A model generated the notes under the pieces. It worked only from the letters and a program-made list of their open reading frames with translations, had not been told where the DNA came from and ran no database searches. A DNA stretch of 64,000 nt. Origin: Streptomyces halstedii. GTDB lineage: Bacteria > Actinomycetota > Actinomycetes > Streptomycetales > Streptomycetaceae. The translations under genes were made by a program, and so were the position numbers. The stretch covers positions 285,997-349,996 of the forward strand of contig JOAZ01000007.1 in assembly GCA_000720535.1 (NCBI GenBank), read 5' to 3'. The first letter of the stretch is position 1, and the number at the start of each line of letters is the position of its first letter. Positions 36,925-49,100 of this stretch are shown piece after piece.

Positions 36925-37119
36925 TCAGAACTTGATCCCGCCGAGCATGCTGGCGAGGCTCGCCCCGCCGGCGGTGATGCTGGGCGCGATGGCGGTCCCG
37001 GCCAGGTAGAAGCCGAACAGCGCGCAGATGAGGCCGTGGGAGGGCTTGAGCCCGTCCTTCTTGAAGAACAGGAAGACGACGACGCCGAGCAGTACCACGC
37101 CCGAGATGGAGAGGATCAT
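36925..37119 (-). CDS. smeA: Small membrane protein SmeA of sporulation septa
   Basis: A 64-aa protein with an N-terminal helix (about 1-19; ILSISGVVLLGVVVFLFF), a KKDGLKPSHGL turn and a second hydrophobic helix (about 31-48). Size, topology and position in front of sffA match S. coelicolor SmeA, which is produced late in aerial hyphae and localises to sporulation septa. AGGAGA precedes the ATG. The family is known to depend on the whi sporulation regulators; I saw no unambiguous WhiA site. Confidence 0.87.
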   Translation of the reverse strand: MILSISGVVLLGVVVFLFFKKDGLKPSHGLICALFGFYLAGTAIAPSITAGGASLASMLGGIKF

Positions 37120-37454
37120 GAGCGGTTCTCCTGGTTGAGGGGGACGGTCACCATGAGTGCTTCCAGCATGACAAAGTGTGCCTATATGAATAAAGGTGTG
37201 ATCGGGTGAACAGGGGTACTTTTCACCCGACCGGCGGGTGCGCGGCGCCCGTCCCGGACCACCGCGGCCACGACCGGCCGGCCGACGCCCCCGGGACGTG
37301 CTGGAAAGAACGCTGCCCGCTGTGATCTCCCGCCGCATCCGGGCAGGCTCACGTGGGCTACGGAGCAGTACCCTGTCGATTCACTCGTACGGCCCCCCGC
37401 CGTACTCCCCCAGGTCGGCAACGGCGAGAACAGTCATGGAAGGCGGCCCGCCCG
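37120..37454. other. 335-bp divergent promoter region between smeA and the ankyrin gene
   Basis: Contains an unusually AT-rich stretch for this genome at about 37167-37205 (around CCTATATGAATAAAGG), probably the smeA promoter region. The rest, up to the ankyrin gene, shows no clear repeat or hairpin. I could not assign a sigma factor. Confidence 0.35.
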
Positions 37455-37847
37455 ATGAGCGAAACCCCCGATCCCGAGGTGGTCGAACTGGCGGCCAAGG
37501 TCTTCGACCTGGCCCGCCGCGGCGACACCGGCTCCCTGGCCGCCTACGTCGACGCGGGCGTCCCGGCCGACCTCACCAACGACCGGGGCGACTCGCTGCT
37601 CATGCTCGCCGCCTACCACGGGCACGCCCCGGCCGTCACCGCCCTCGCCGGGCGCGGCGCCGACCCGGACCGGGCCAACGACCGGGGGCAGACCCCGCTC
37701 GCCGGAGCCGTCTTCAAGGGCGAGCGCGCGGTGGTCGAGGCACTGCTCGCGGCGGGCGCCGATCCGGCCGCCGGAACACCGTCCGCCGTGGACACCGCGC
37801 GGATGTTCGGCAAGGCCGACCTGCTGGAACTCTTCGGTGCGCGCTGA
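37455..37847 (+). CDS. Ankyrin-repeat protein
   Basis: A 130-aa soluble protein consisting of about three to four ankyrin repeats: LARRGDTGSLAAYVDAGVPA, NDRGDSLLMLAAYHGH, NDRGQTPLAGAVFKGE and a final VDTARMFGKADLLELF. The G-TPL/LA pattern is clear. No signal or membrane segment is present. The start MSETPDPE at 37455 is chosen because the repeat unit begins shortly after; the Shine-Dalgarno is weak. Presumably it binds a protein partner, unidentified. Confidence 0.85.
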   Translation: MSETPDPEVVELAAKVFDLARRGDTGSLAAYVDAGVPADLTNDRGDSLLMLAAYHGHAPAVTALAGRGADPDRANDRGQTPLAGAVFKGERAVVEALLAAGADPAAGTPSAVDTARMFGKADLLELFGAR

Positions 37848-37965
37848 GGCGCCGCCCGGACGCCCGGGTGACCGGTGCGCCGTAAATGTGGTCGCGTCGG
37901 CGAAATGGCTGGGTCATCATGACGTCGCGGGTCCGCCCCGGACCACCGACGAGAGGCAGAGGAAG

Positions 37966-38019
37966 ATGAGCACCAGGCAGAAGACGACGGTCGGCCGATC
38001 ATGTTGTCACGCGGCCTAG
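37966..38019 (+). CDS. Possible 17-codon reading frame, doubtful
   Basis: ATG at 37966 with AGAGGAAG just upstream opens a 17-residue frame (MSTRQKTTVGRSCCHAA) that stops at the TAG where a repeat-like region begins. The good ribosome site and abrupt end could mean a leader peptide or the stump of a gene cut by the following element. It is too short to support as a gene on its own. Confidence 0.2.
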   Translation: MSTRQKTTVGRSCCHAA

Positions 38020-38065
38020 GGCGTGTTTCGAAAGGAGCGCCGTCCGCCCGGAGGGCGGGGCCGGC

Positions 38066-38152
38066 GGCGTCTGGTGCGTGCGATCGCAAGGCGGAGGGTC
38101 GCCCCGGTACTGGATGTACCGGGCGGCACGCCGAGAGCACGCACCTGACGCC
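38066..38152. repeat. Long imperfect palindrome, REP-like intergenic element
   Basis: Outer arms 38066-38081 and 38137-38152 pair at 15 of 16 bases (GGCGTC-T/A-GGTGCGTGC). Inside is a second stem, CCGGTAC / GTACCGG, around TGGAT. Another small stem (CCGCCC/GGGCGG) lies just upstream at about 38044. It begins shortly after GGGCGTGTTTCGAAAG (38022). Such composite palindromes resemble repeated intergenic elements of Streptomyces, but copy number cannot be judged from one window. Confidence 0.55.
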
Positions 38153-38254
38153 GCTCCTCCACGGGCAGACCCCGGCTGACGCGGCACCAGCTCCCCCGGC
38201 ACGTGGAACAGCACAGTCCCGGTCGCGTCGACAGCTTGATGTGAGGCTTTCCCC

Positions 38255-39670
38255 ATGTTCGATCCGTTCATAGCGCCGAGCGGCACCCTCGTCGGCCTGT
38301 TGCAGAGGGGCCGCGGTGACGGCACGCTCCACGCGCTCGCCGCACCCCGCCCCGAGGCCCTCGCCGCGCTCAACCACTGCGTCCTGAGTGATCCGCGCCA
38401 CGACTGGCAGGTGGAGAACCGCTCCCTCTACTACGCCCGTCTCTACCTCGACCTCGACGGCGGCACCGAGGAGATCGAGGGCCACCTGTGGGCCCCCGAG
38501 GACCACCTCGACACCGACGACTCCCGCACGGGCCTCGCCCTCGCCGTCCTGGGCCACCTGGCCTCCTACGGCCGCGAGGACGCGCTGGTCCTGCTGCGCC
38601 GCTACGCCGCCACCGGCGCCAACTGGGCCTGGGCCCTCGACGAGCTGGCCCTGCGCGACGACGACAGCGGGCTGCGCCCGCTCGCCGGACCCGTGCTCGA
38701 CCGTTTCCCCGCCACCCCGGAGGGCGACGCCGAACTGGCCGCCGCCGTGCGGGACGCCTTCGAGCCGCGGCCCTGGCGGCTCTGGGCGGACGACCCGCGC
38801 CCCGCGGTCGGCGCCCGGATCCGCGCCGCCGGCGAACAGGGCTCCTTCGACCGCTGGCAGCGGCAGATGCGCCCCGGAGGACCCCGCCCCGGCTGGAGCG
38901 TCCAGGCCGTCTTCGACTGGGCCGAGCAGGGCCTCGCGCGCGGCAGCGTGCTCCACGTGCCCGCCGCCCGCTGCCTGGCCGCCGTCGCGGGCGCCGAGGA
39001 CCGGCCCCGGATCGTCGAGGCCGCCCGCAGCGGCCCGGACGGCGCCCGCTGCGCCGCCCTGCACTACCTCGCCGAGGCACAGGACCCCGCCGTCCTCGAC
39101 CTCATCGAGGAGGCCGCCGTCAGCGCCTCCGGTACCGTCGCGGACGCGGCCGTGGCCGCGTTCGAGCGGATGTGCGACGACAGCGCGGTGGAGCGGGCCC
39201 GCCGCTGGGCGCACCGGCCCGACGCCCTCGGCGCCTCGGCCGCCGGGGTGCTCGCCTGCCGGGGCACCGCGCAGGACGCCCCGCTCGTCCTCGCCGCCCT
39301 GCGCGAGGCCGTCCGCGGCGACGGCCCGGACGCCGCGCGCCTGTGGACCCTCGTCGACGGCACGGGCCGGCTGGGGATCGCCTGCGCCGCCCCCGTCCTG
39401 CGCCACGTCTACCGGGAGACGTCCTCCTCGCACCTGCGCGGCCGGGCCGCGCGGGCCCTCGCCGCCACCGACCCGTCCTTCGCCACCGGCTTCGCCGTCG
39501 AGTGCCTCTGGGACTGCGAGGAGAGCACCCGGGAGGTGGCCGCCCTGCACGCGGAGACCGGAGACATCCGGGTCGCCGAACGCCTGCGCAGACTCGCCGC
39601 CGACCCGGCCGAGGAGGCCGAGGTGCAGACCGCCGTACGCAGCAGGATCGGCCCCGACGCGGCCGTCTGA
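38255..39670 (+). CDS. HEAT-repeat domain protein
   Basis: A 471-aa soluble alpha-helical protein made of degenerate HEAT/armadillo-like units, e.g. [67 protein letters not shown] and [15 protein letters not shown]. It has conserved opening residues [28 protein letters not shown]. It has no catalytic motif and probably acts as a protein-binding scaffold; the partner is unknown. The REP-like palindrome lies about 100 bp upstream. Confidence 0.8.
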   Translation: MFDPFIAPSGTLVGLLQRGRGDGTLHALAAPRPEALAALNHCVLSDPRHDWQVENRSLYYARLYLDLDGGTEEIEGHLWAPEDHLDTDDSRTGLALAVLGHLASYGREDALVLLRRYAATGANWAWALDELALRDDDSGLRPLAGPVLDRFPATPEGDAELAAAVRDAFEPRPWRLWADDPRPAVGARIRAAGEQGSFDRWQRQMRPGGPRPGWSVQAVFDWAEQGLARGSVLHVPAARCLAAVAGAEDRPRIVEAARSGPDGARCAALHYLAEAQDPAVLDLIEEAAVSASGTVADAAVAAFERMCDDSAVERARRWAHRPDALGASAAGVLACRGTAQDAPLVLAALREAVRGDGPDAARLWTLVDGTGRLGIACAAPVLRHVYRETSSSHLRGRAARALAATDPSFATGFAVECLWDCEESTREVAALHAETGDIRVAERLRRLAADPAEEAEVQTAVRSRIGPDAAV

Positions 39671-39884
39671 CGCGCCGCCCCAGGGGCGTACGGCCGGGGC
39701 GGTGTGCCCGGAGTGCCGGGCCCGGCCGCCGTCCCGGCACGGCCGAGGCCCCGCCCCGGCCGCCGTTCCGCCCCGGCTGCCGTCCGCCCCGGGGCCTCCG
39801 CCCCGGACCGCGCCGGGCCCGGGGCCCCCAGGGAGCCGTCGCGTCCCGTCTGCGCGGGTCCGTCCCCCGCGCCAGAATGGGGGG

Positions 39885-43508
<3,624 letters not shown>

Positions 43509-43565
43509 CCCGTCGCTTCCGCACCGTTTCGACCGTTGTCGGTGCGAGGACCTAATCTGTGCAAC

Positions 43566-45092
43566 GTGACTTCGCCTGCCGACACCCACACCGCTGCGCC
43601 GCAGCTCAGCGCGGGGCCGCGGCCCGCCCCGGGCCCGGCCGCCGACGAGGGGCTCTCACGTCGGCTGCGCGCGCTCGCCTGCACCGCCCCGCTGCACGAC
43701 CTCGACGCGCGCAAGGCGAATCTGGCCGGCGCCTACACGGTGTACGCGATGGCCGAAGTCGCCCTGGCCGCCATCGACCTCGTCACCCTCAACATGGACT
43801 TCGACACCGGGGCCGACCACGACCAGATAGTGGCCAGACTGCTGCCCAGGATCGCCGCCCAGGCACCGGACCGCTCCGACACCGAGCACGAGCGCGTCGC
43901 CCGCTGGGTCCTGGAGAACCTGATCAACGTCGGCAGTGTGGACCGGGGCTTCCGCGCGGTGTACGGCACCTTCGGACCCGACGGCGTCTACATCCGCCGG
44001 GACTACGACTTCAAGCTCGTCGAGGAGGTCCCCGGACACGGCGGCAGCGTCTACCTCCGCACCACCGACGAAGCGGTCAACGTCCTGGTCGGCGCCCTGG
44101 ACACCGATGTCACCAGCGCCCAGATCGCCGCCGAGGTGAAGTTGGAGGTCCTCATCAGCCGGGGCCGCCTCGCCGACGCCCAGCTCGCCGCCGAACAGGC
44201 CCGCTACCGCACCGTCCAGTACGCGGAGACGCTCCGCAGGACCCTGGAGGCGACCCGGCGCAACGTCCGCGCCGTCGACTGGCTCAACGCCGTCCCCGAC
44301 ATGATCGCCGAAGCGCTCGACCACGTCGCCGACCGCTACCGCCACGAGAACGCGATCCTCACCAACATCCGCAAGGCCAGGGACGAGGCGGAGGAGCCCG
44401 AGCACAAGCGGCGCGCCGCCGAACTCGTCGACATCGTGAAGGACTGCATCCGCCGCCACACCCAGCTCCAGTCCCGGCTGCTGGAGGCCGGCCCGCTCTT
44501 CCGCGCCGAACAGGACCGCCAGGCCTTCGCCCCGCCCACCGCGCACGCGGGCCTCGACCTGTACGGACAGCTCCTCGCCCCCCTGCTGCCGCTCCCCGTC
44601 GACCAGGCCACCCGGGCCACCGACGCCTTCTTCACCCACGGCACCGGACTGCGCACCCCCGTCTCCGTGCGCGTCGGCGACCTCGTCGAGATGCTGCTCA
44701 CCCCCCCGGTCGAACGGGAACACCTGGGCGCCGAGATGCCCGAGCCCGACCTCATCGCCACCCCCGACGACAGCAGGTTCAGCGAGGAGCAGCTCGCCCA
44801 CGCCATGGAGCTGCTCGACCTGGACCACGACGTGCCCCGCCGGCTCTCCGGACTGCTGGCCGAGGCCCGGCTCCGCGACCCCGACCTGCCCTACCTGGTC
44901 GCCCTGCTCGCGGTCCACGCGGCGAGCCCGCCGGTCGGCACCGCCTACCGCCAGGGCGAGCGCAGACTGCTCTTCGCGGTCGACGACGGCACACCGCTCG
45001 ACGACCACGAGTTCGGCGGCGCCGACCTGATAGTGGGCACCGCCCTGCTGGACGCCGCGGGCATGGCCGCCGACCGCAAGGACGCCTCGTGA
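43566..45092 (+). CDS. Subunit A of an SMC-like three-gene system (MukF/JetA-like candidate)
   Basis: A 508-aa soluble, mostly helical protein of no family I can name. The helical N-terminal part (about 25-110) looks like a winged-helix/dimerisation region, followed by YDFKLVEEVPGHGGSVYLRTTDEAVNVLVGAL (about 150-180). A long charged helical stretch spans about 190-330 (AAEVKLEVLISRG..., RRTLEATRRNVRAV). A C-terminal helical domain (about 340-490) contains SRFSEEQLAHAMELLDLDHDVPRRLSGLL. Size, order and helix content resemble the kleisin-like first subunit of MukBEF/Mks/Wadjet complexes. TAATCT ends 7 nt before the GTG, so a leaderless transcript probably starts here. Function is inferred from context only. 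Confidence 0.6.
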   Translation: MTSPADTHTAAPQLSAGPRPAPGPAADEGLSRRLRALACTAPLHDLDARKANLAGAYTVYAMAEVALAAIDLVTLNMDFDTGADHDQIVARLLPRIAAQAPDRSDTEHERVARWVLENLINVGSVDRGFRAVYGTFGPDGVYIRRDYDFKLVEEVPGHGGSVYLRTTDEAVNVLVGALDTDVTSAQIAAEVKLEVLISRGRLADAQLAAEQARYRTVQYAETLRRTLEATRRNVRAVDWLNAVPDMIAEALDHVADRYRHENAILTNIRKARDEAEEPEHKRRAAELVDIVKDCIRRHTQLQSRLLEAGPLFRAEQDRQAFAPPTAHAGLDLYGQLLAPLLPLPVDQATRATDAFFTHGTGLRTPVSVRVGDLVEMLLTPPVEREHLGAEMPEPDLIATPDDSRFSEEQLAHAMELLDLDHDVPRRLSGLLAEARLRDPDLPYLVALLAVHAASPPVGTAYRQGERRLLFAVDDGTPLDDHEFGGADLIVGTALLDAAGMAADRKDAS

Positions 45093-45165
45093 GCGCGCCC
45101 GGTCCAGGCCACCGCCGCCGGCCGCACCGAGAGAGCGGCACCACCCGTACCGAGGAGCCACCGCA

Positions 45166-46077
45166 GTGACCGAGCCGTACGCCGAGCCCACCGACGCGTG
45201 GGGGGACCCGCAGCCCGCGTACCCGGCGGAGACCGTCCCGCAGACCGCACCCACGGCCGTCACCCCCGCGGACGCGGCCGACGCCGCCCGGCTGGTCTCC
45301 TACGGACTCCAGCCCAAGCTGATGCCGGCCCGCGACGCCGAGTACGCCGGACTCCTGCGCCGCTACCGCGAGGAGCCCCCCTTCGCCCGGCTCGCCGACG
45401 CCGTCGCCACCGGACTCGGCCTCGTCGTCCTGGAGGTATCCACCCGCGCCGGAATGGCCGTCACCGCGGCCGAGGACTCCGTCTTCGCCGTACGCATGGG
45501 CGACTACGCCCGGCGGGCCTCCTCCGACACCGCCGACCGCTTCCTGCACGGGCTGGCCCACCTCGCCGTCGCCGCCATGGCCTTCCCCCGGCCCGAGGAC
45601 CTCGCCGACGACGCCTACATCGGCCGCATCACGGTCAACGGGGTGGACGCCTTCGTCCGCCAGGCCTGCCACCGGCTGGAGGAGCGCGCCGAGCGGGAGG
45701 GCGACAACACCGACCCGGCCACCGACAGCCCCGGCCTGGAATCGGGCTGGCGCGTCTACGCCCGCCGCAGCTCCACCGGAGCCACGAAGGACGCCAGACG
45801 GCTCGCCGGATCCACCACCGGCATCATCGGCAAGGCCGCCGCCTTCCTCGCCGACTCCGGCTTCCTCCAGCGCACCGGCGACGACGCGGGCGGCACCTAC
45901 CGCACCACCGCCCGCTACCAGCTCCAGGTCCGCGACATGGCGGGCGGTGCCGCCATGGCCGAACTGCTGGAGCTCGGCGTCGTCCCCGTCACCGACGGGT
46001 CGGCCACCCTGCTGCCCCCGCCCGACGCGGACGGCCTGGAGCTGGCCGCCGACGCCGGTCTGCCCTTCCACTCCTGA
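45166..46077 (+). CDS. Subunit B of the SMC-like system (MukE/KITE-like candidate)
   Basis: A 303-aa protein with a disordered acidic start (about 1-45) and two winged-helix-like segments. The first is at about 105-175 (AVAAMAFPRPEDLADDAYIGRITVNGVDAFVRQAC). The second is at about 195-265 (KDARRLAGSTTGIIGKAAAFLADSGFLQRTGDDAGGTYRTTARYQL), where a short beta wing follows helix 3. Tandem winged helices are what MukE/ScpB/JetB (KITE) subunits have. The start is GTG with GAGGAG upstream. It lies 73 bp after subunit A and 78 bp before the ATPase gene in the same direction. The homology is a structural guess. Confidence 0.55.
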   Translation: MTEPYAEPTDAWGDPQPAYPAETVPQTAPTAVTPADAADAARLVSYGLQPKLMPARDAEYAGLLRRYREEPPFARLADAVATGLGLVVLEVSTRAGMAVTAAEDSVFAVRMGDYARRASSDTADRFLHGLAHLAVAAMAFPRPEDLADDAYIGRITVNGVDAFVRQACHRLEERAEREGDNTDPATDSPGLESGWRVYARRSSTGATKDARRLAGSTTGIIGKAAAFLADSGFLQRTGDDAGGTYRTTARYQLQVRDMAGGAAMAELLELGVVPVTDGSATLLPPPDADGLELAADAGLPFHS

Positions 46078-46155
46078 CCCGCCCCCGCCGAACCGCCCCG
46101 CGTACGCCGACGGCGCCGTTGCCGTCCGCTGCCTGAACGACGAGAGTCCGCCGCC

Positions 46156-49100
46156 ATGTACGAGTTGTCCCGGGTCCGCCTCTACTCCATCGGACCCGCC
46201 GGCGCGCGCTACGCCGACACCGTGCTCGATCTGCGCGGGGTCGGGGAACCTGTCCCCGACCCCGCCCCGGCGCAGGCGGAGTTCTTCGAGGAGGAGCCGG
46301 CCGGACCGCCCCGGCGCCCGGCACCCGCGGGCGTGCTCTTCCTGGAGAACGGCGGCGGCAAGTCCGTCCTGCTCAAGCTGATCTTCTCGGTGATGCTGCC
46401 CGGCCACCGCAACACCCTGGGCGGCGCCAGCTCCGGCGTCCTGCGCAAGTTCCTGCTCGCCGACGACTGCGGACACGTCGCCCTGGAGTGGCAGCACACG
46501 CTCACCGGCGAGTGCGTCGTCGTCGGCAAGGTCAGCGAGTGGCGCGGACGCCAGGTCTCCAACGACCCGCGCAAGTTCGCCGAGGCCTGGTACTCCTTCC
46601 GCCCCGGCCCCGGACTCAGCCTCGACAACCTGCCCGTCGCCGAGGCCACCTCGGTGGGCCGCCCGGCCGAGGGCGCCTCCGGGGCCCAGGGCAGGCGCCG
46701 CACCATGAAGGGCTTCCGTGACGCCCTGACGGACGCCGGCAAGTTCTACCAGCACCTCGACGTGTACTGGGAGGAGATCCACGACCGCTGGAACGAACAC
46801 CTCGGCGACCTCGGCCTGGACCCCGAACTCTTCCGCTACCAGCGCGAGATGAACGCCGACGAGGGCGAGGCGGCCGGCCTCTTCGCGGTCAAGAAGGACT
46901 CCGACTTCACCGACCTGCTGCTGCGGGCCGTCACCGACACCCGCGACACCGACGGCCTCGCCGACCTCGTCAGCGGCTTCGGCAACAAGCTCGGCCGACG
47001 CGCCGAACTCACCGCCGAGCGCGACTTCACCGCCGGATCCGTCGATCTGCTGGGCCGGATCGTCGAGGCCACCGCGACCAGGGCCCGCAGCCGCGACGTC
47101 CACACCGCCGCCGAACGCCGCGCCCGCACCCTCGCCCGCAGGCTCTTCGCCCGCGCCACCGAGGAACGCGGCCGCACCGCGGAACTCGCCGAGCAGGTCA
47201 CCGCCGCCGCCCACACCGTCACCTCGGCCGACACCGCCCGCGGCCACCGCGACCTGGTCGCCGCCGAACTCGCCTACCGGCACGCCTCACTCGCCCTCGC
47301 GGCGGCGGAGAAGGGCGCGGCCGCCCAGCGCCGCGAGCTGGGTGACGCCCGCACCCTGCACGCCGCCTGGCAGGCCGCCGAAGCGGTCCTGCGCCACCGG
47401 GCCGCCGCCGACCGCTCCGCCAGGGTCGCCGTCGCCATCCGCGAGGCCGAACGGGACGCCGCCCCCGCGCTCGCCGCCCGCGCCACCGCCGCCGCCGACC
47501 TCGTACGCGCCCTGCACACCGCCGCCGAGCGGGGCGAGCGCGTGGCCGAGGAGGAAGAGGAGCGCTCGGCCACCCTCCAGACGACCGGCGAGGTGGCCCA
47601 CCGCGACGCCACCACCGCCGCCACCGAGGCGCAGCGCGCCCGCAGCGAGGCCGGACACCTCCGTCAGCGCCTCACCGAGGTCGAACAGGAGACCGCCGAG
47701 GCCGTCCGGGCCGGCTGGCTCGACGACACCGCGCCCGACGCCGACCCCGCGCGCGCGGCCCTCGCCGCGAACGACGCGGAGCAGGCCGCGGTCGCCGCCT
47801 GGGACACCGCGAGGGACGCGGCCAGGACCACCGCCGACCACGCGAGGGAGTCGGCGGCGGCCGAGAGCCGCGCCGAACTCGCCGCCGCCCGCGCCGCCGA
47901 CGCCGCCCGCGCCGCCGAGCAGTCCTACGAGGCCGAACGCAGGGCCGCCGACTCGATCGCCGCAGACCCGCGCCTCGCGGACCTGCTGGGCACGCCGGTG
48001 GGCGGGGGCGTACCCCACCCGCGCAGGGCGGCCGGCGAGGAGGCACCCGCCGCACCGGGGAGCGCGCAGCCGCTCACCGCCGAGGAACTCGACCACAGCG
48101 CCGACGAACTGCGCGAACTGCTCGACCAGGGCGTCGCCGGCGCCGAACGCAGGCTCTTCGACCTGCGCACCGCGGCCGCCGACGACTCCCGCATCCTCGG
48201 CGCCCTCGGCGACGGCGGACTGCTGCCGCCGGGCCCCGACGTCCTCGCCACCGTCGAATACCTCGGCGAACACGGCATCCCGGCCCTGCCGGGCTGGCGC
48301 TACCTCGCCCAGGCCGTCCCACCCGCCGACCACGCGGCCGTACTCGCGGCCCGCCCCGAGCTGGTCGACGGCGTCGTCATCACCGACCCCGACGCGCACA
48401 CCCGCGCCCGCGAGGTGCTCGGCACCGCCGCCCTGCTGCCCCGCTCCGCCGTGGCCGTCGGGACCACCGCCGCCCTCCTCGCCCCCGTCCCGGCCGGCGG
48501 CGCCCTGGACGGGGACGGCGTCTTCCTGGTCCCGCCGAACCCGGCGATGCACGACGAACACGCCGCCGACGAGGAGCGGCAGGAGCTCAGGGCCCGCGCG
48601 GCCGCGCGCGACGAGGACATCAGGACCCTCGCGGCCCGGCTCGGCGCCGACCGCGCCCTCGCGGCCCGGATCGGCTCCTGGCGCGCCGACTGCCCGCCCG
48701 GCATGCTCACCGAGCTGCGGGAGGCCGCCCACACCGCGCGTACGGCCGCCGAGAGCGCCCAGGGCACGCTCGCCGAGGCCCGCACCGTCCGGGCCGAGGC
48801 CGACGAGGCCGCGGCCGACGCCGCACGGGTCCGCGACGAGCGGCAGGAGGCCGCCCAGCGCGCCCGCCGCACCGCCGACGCGCTCGCCGGCCTCGCCCAC
48901 CGCCTCCGCGACCGGGCCGCCTGGCAGGCCAGGCTCCGGGAACTCACCGACGAGGCGGCCGAGTCCGAGGCGCGCGCCGCCGCGTGCCTGGACCGGGCCC
49001 GCGCCGCCGACGAGGACCGCAGGGCCGCCCAGCGGGCGGCGGACGACGCCCACCGCACGGCCCGCGCCCTGCGCGCCGAACGCGCCGAGATCGCGGGCGC

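Noticed and set aside
38388-39884. A longer N-terminus for the 5-oxoprolinase frame overlapping the HEAT gene
   Set aside because: The upstream in-frame part is Pro/Ser/Thr/Arg-rich shadow sequence of the HEAT-repeat gene; homology starts at the ATG at 39885.
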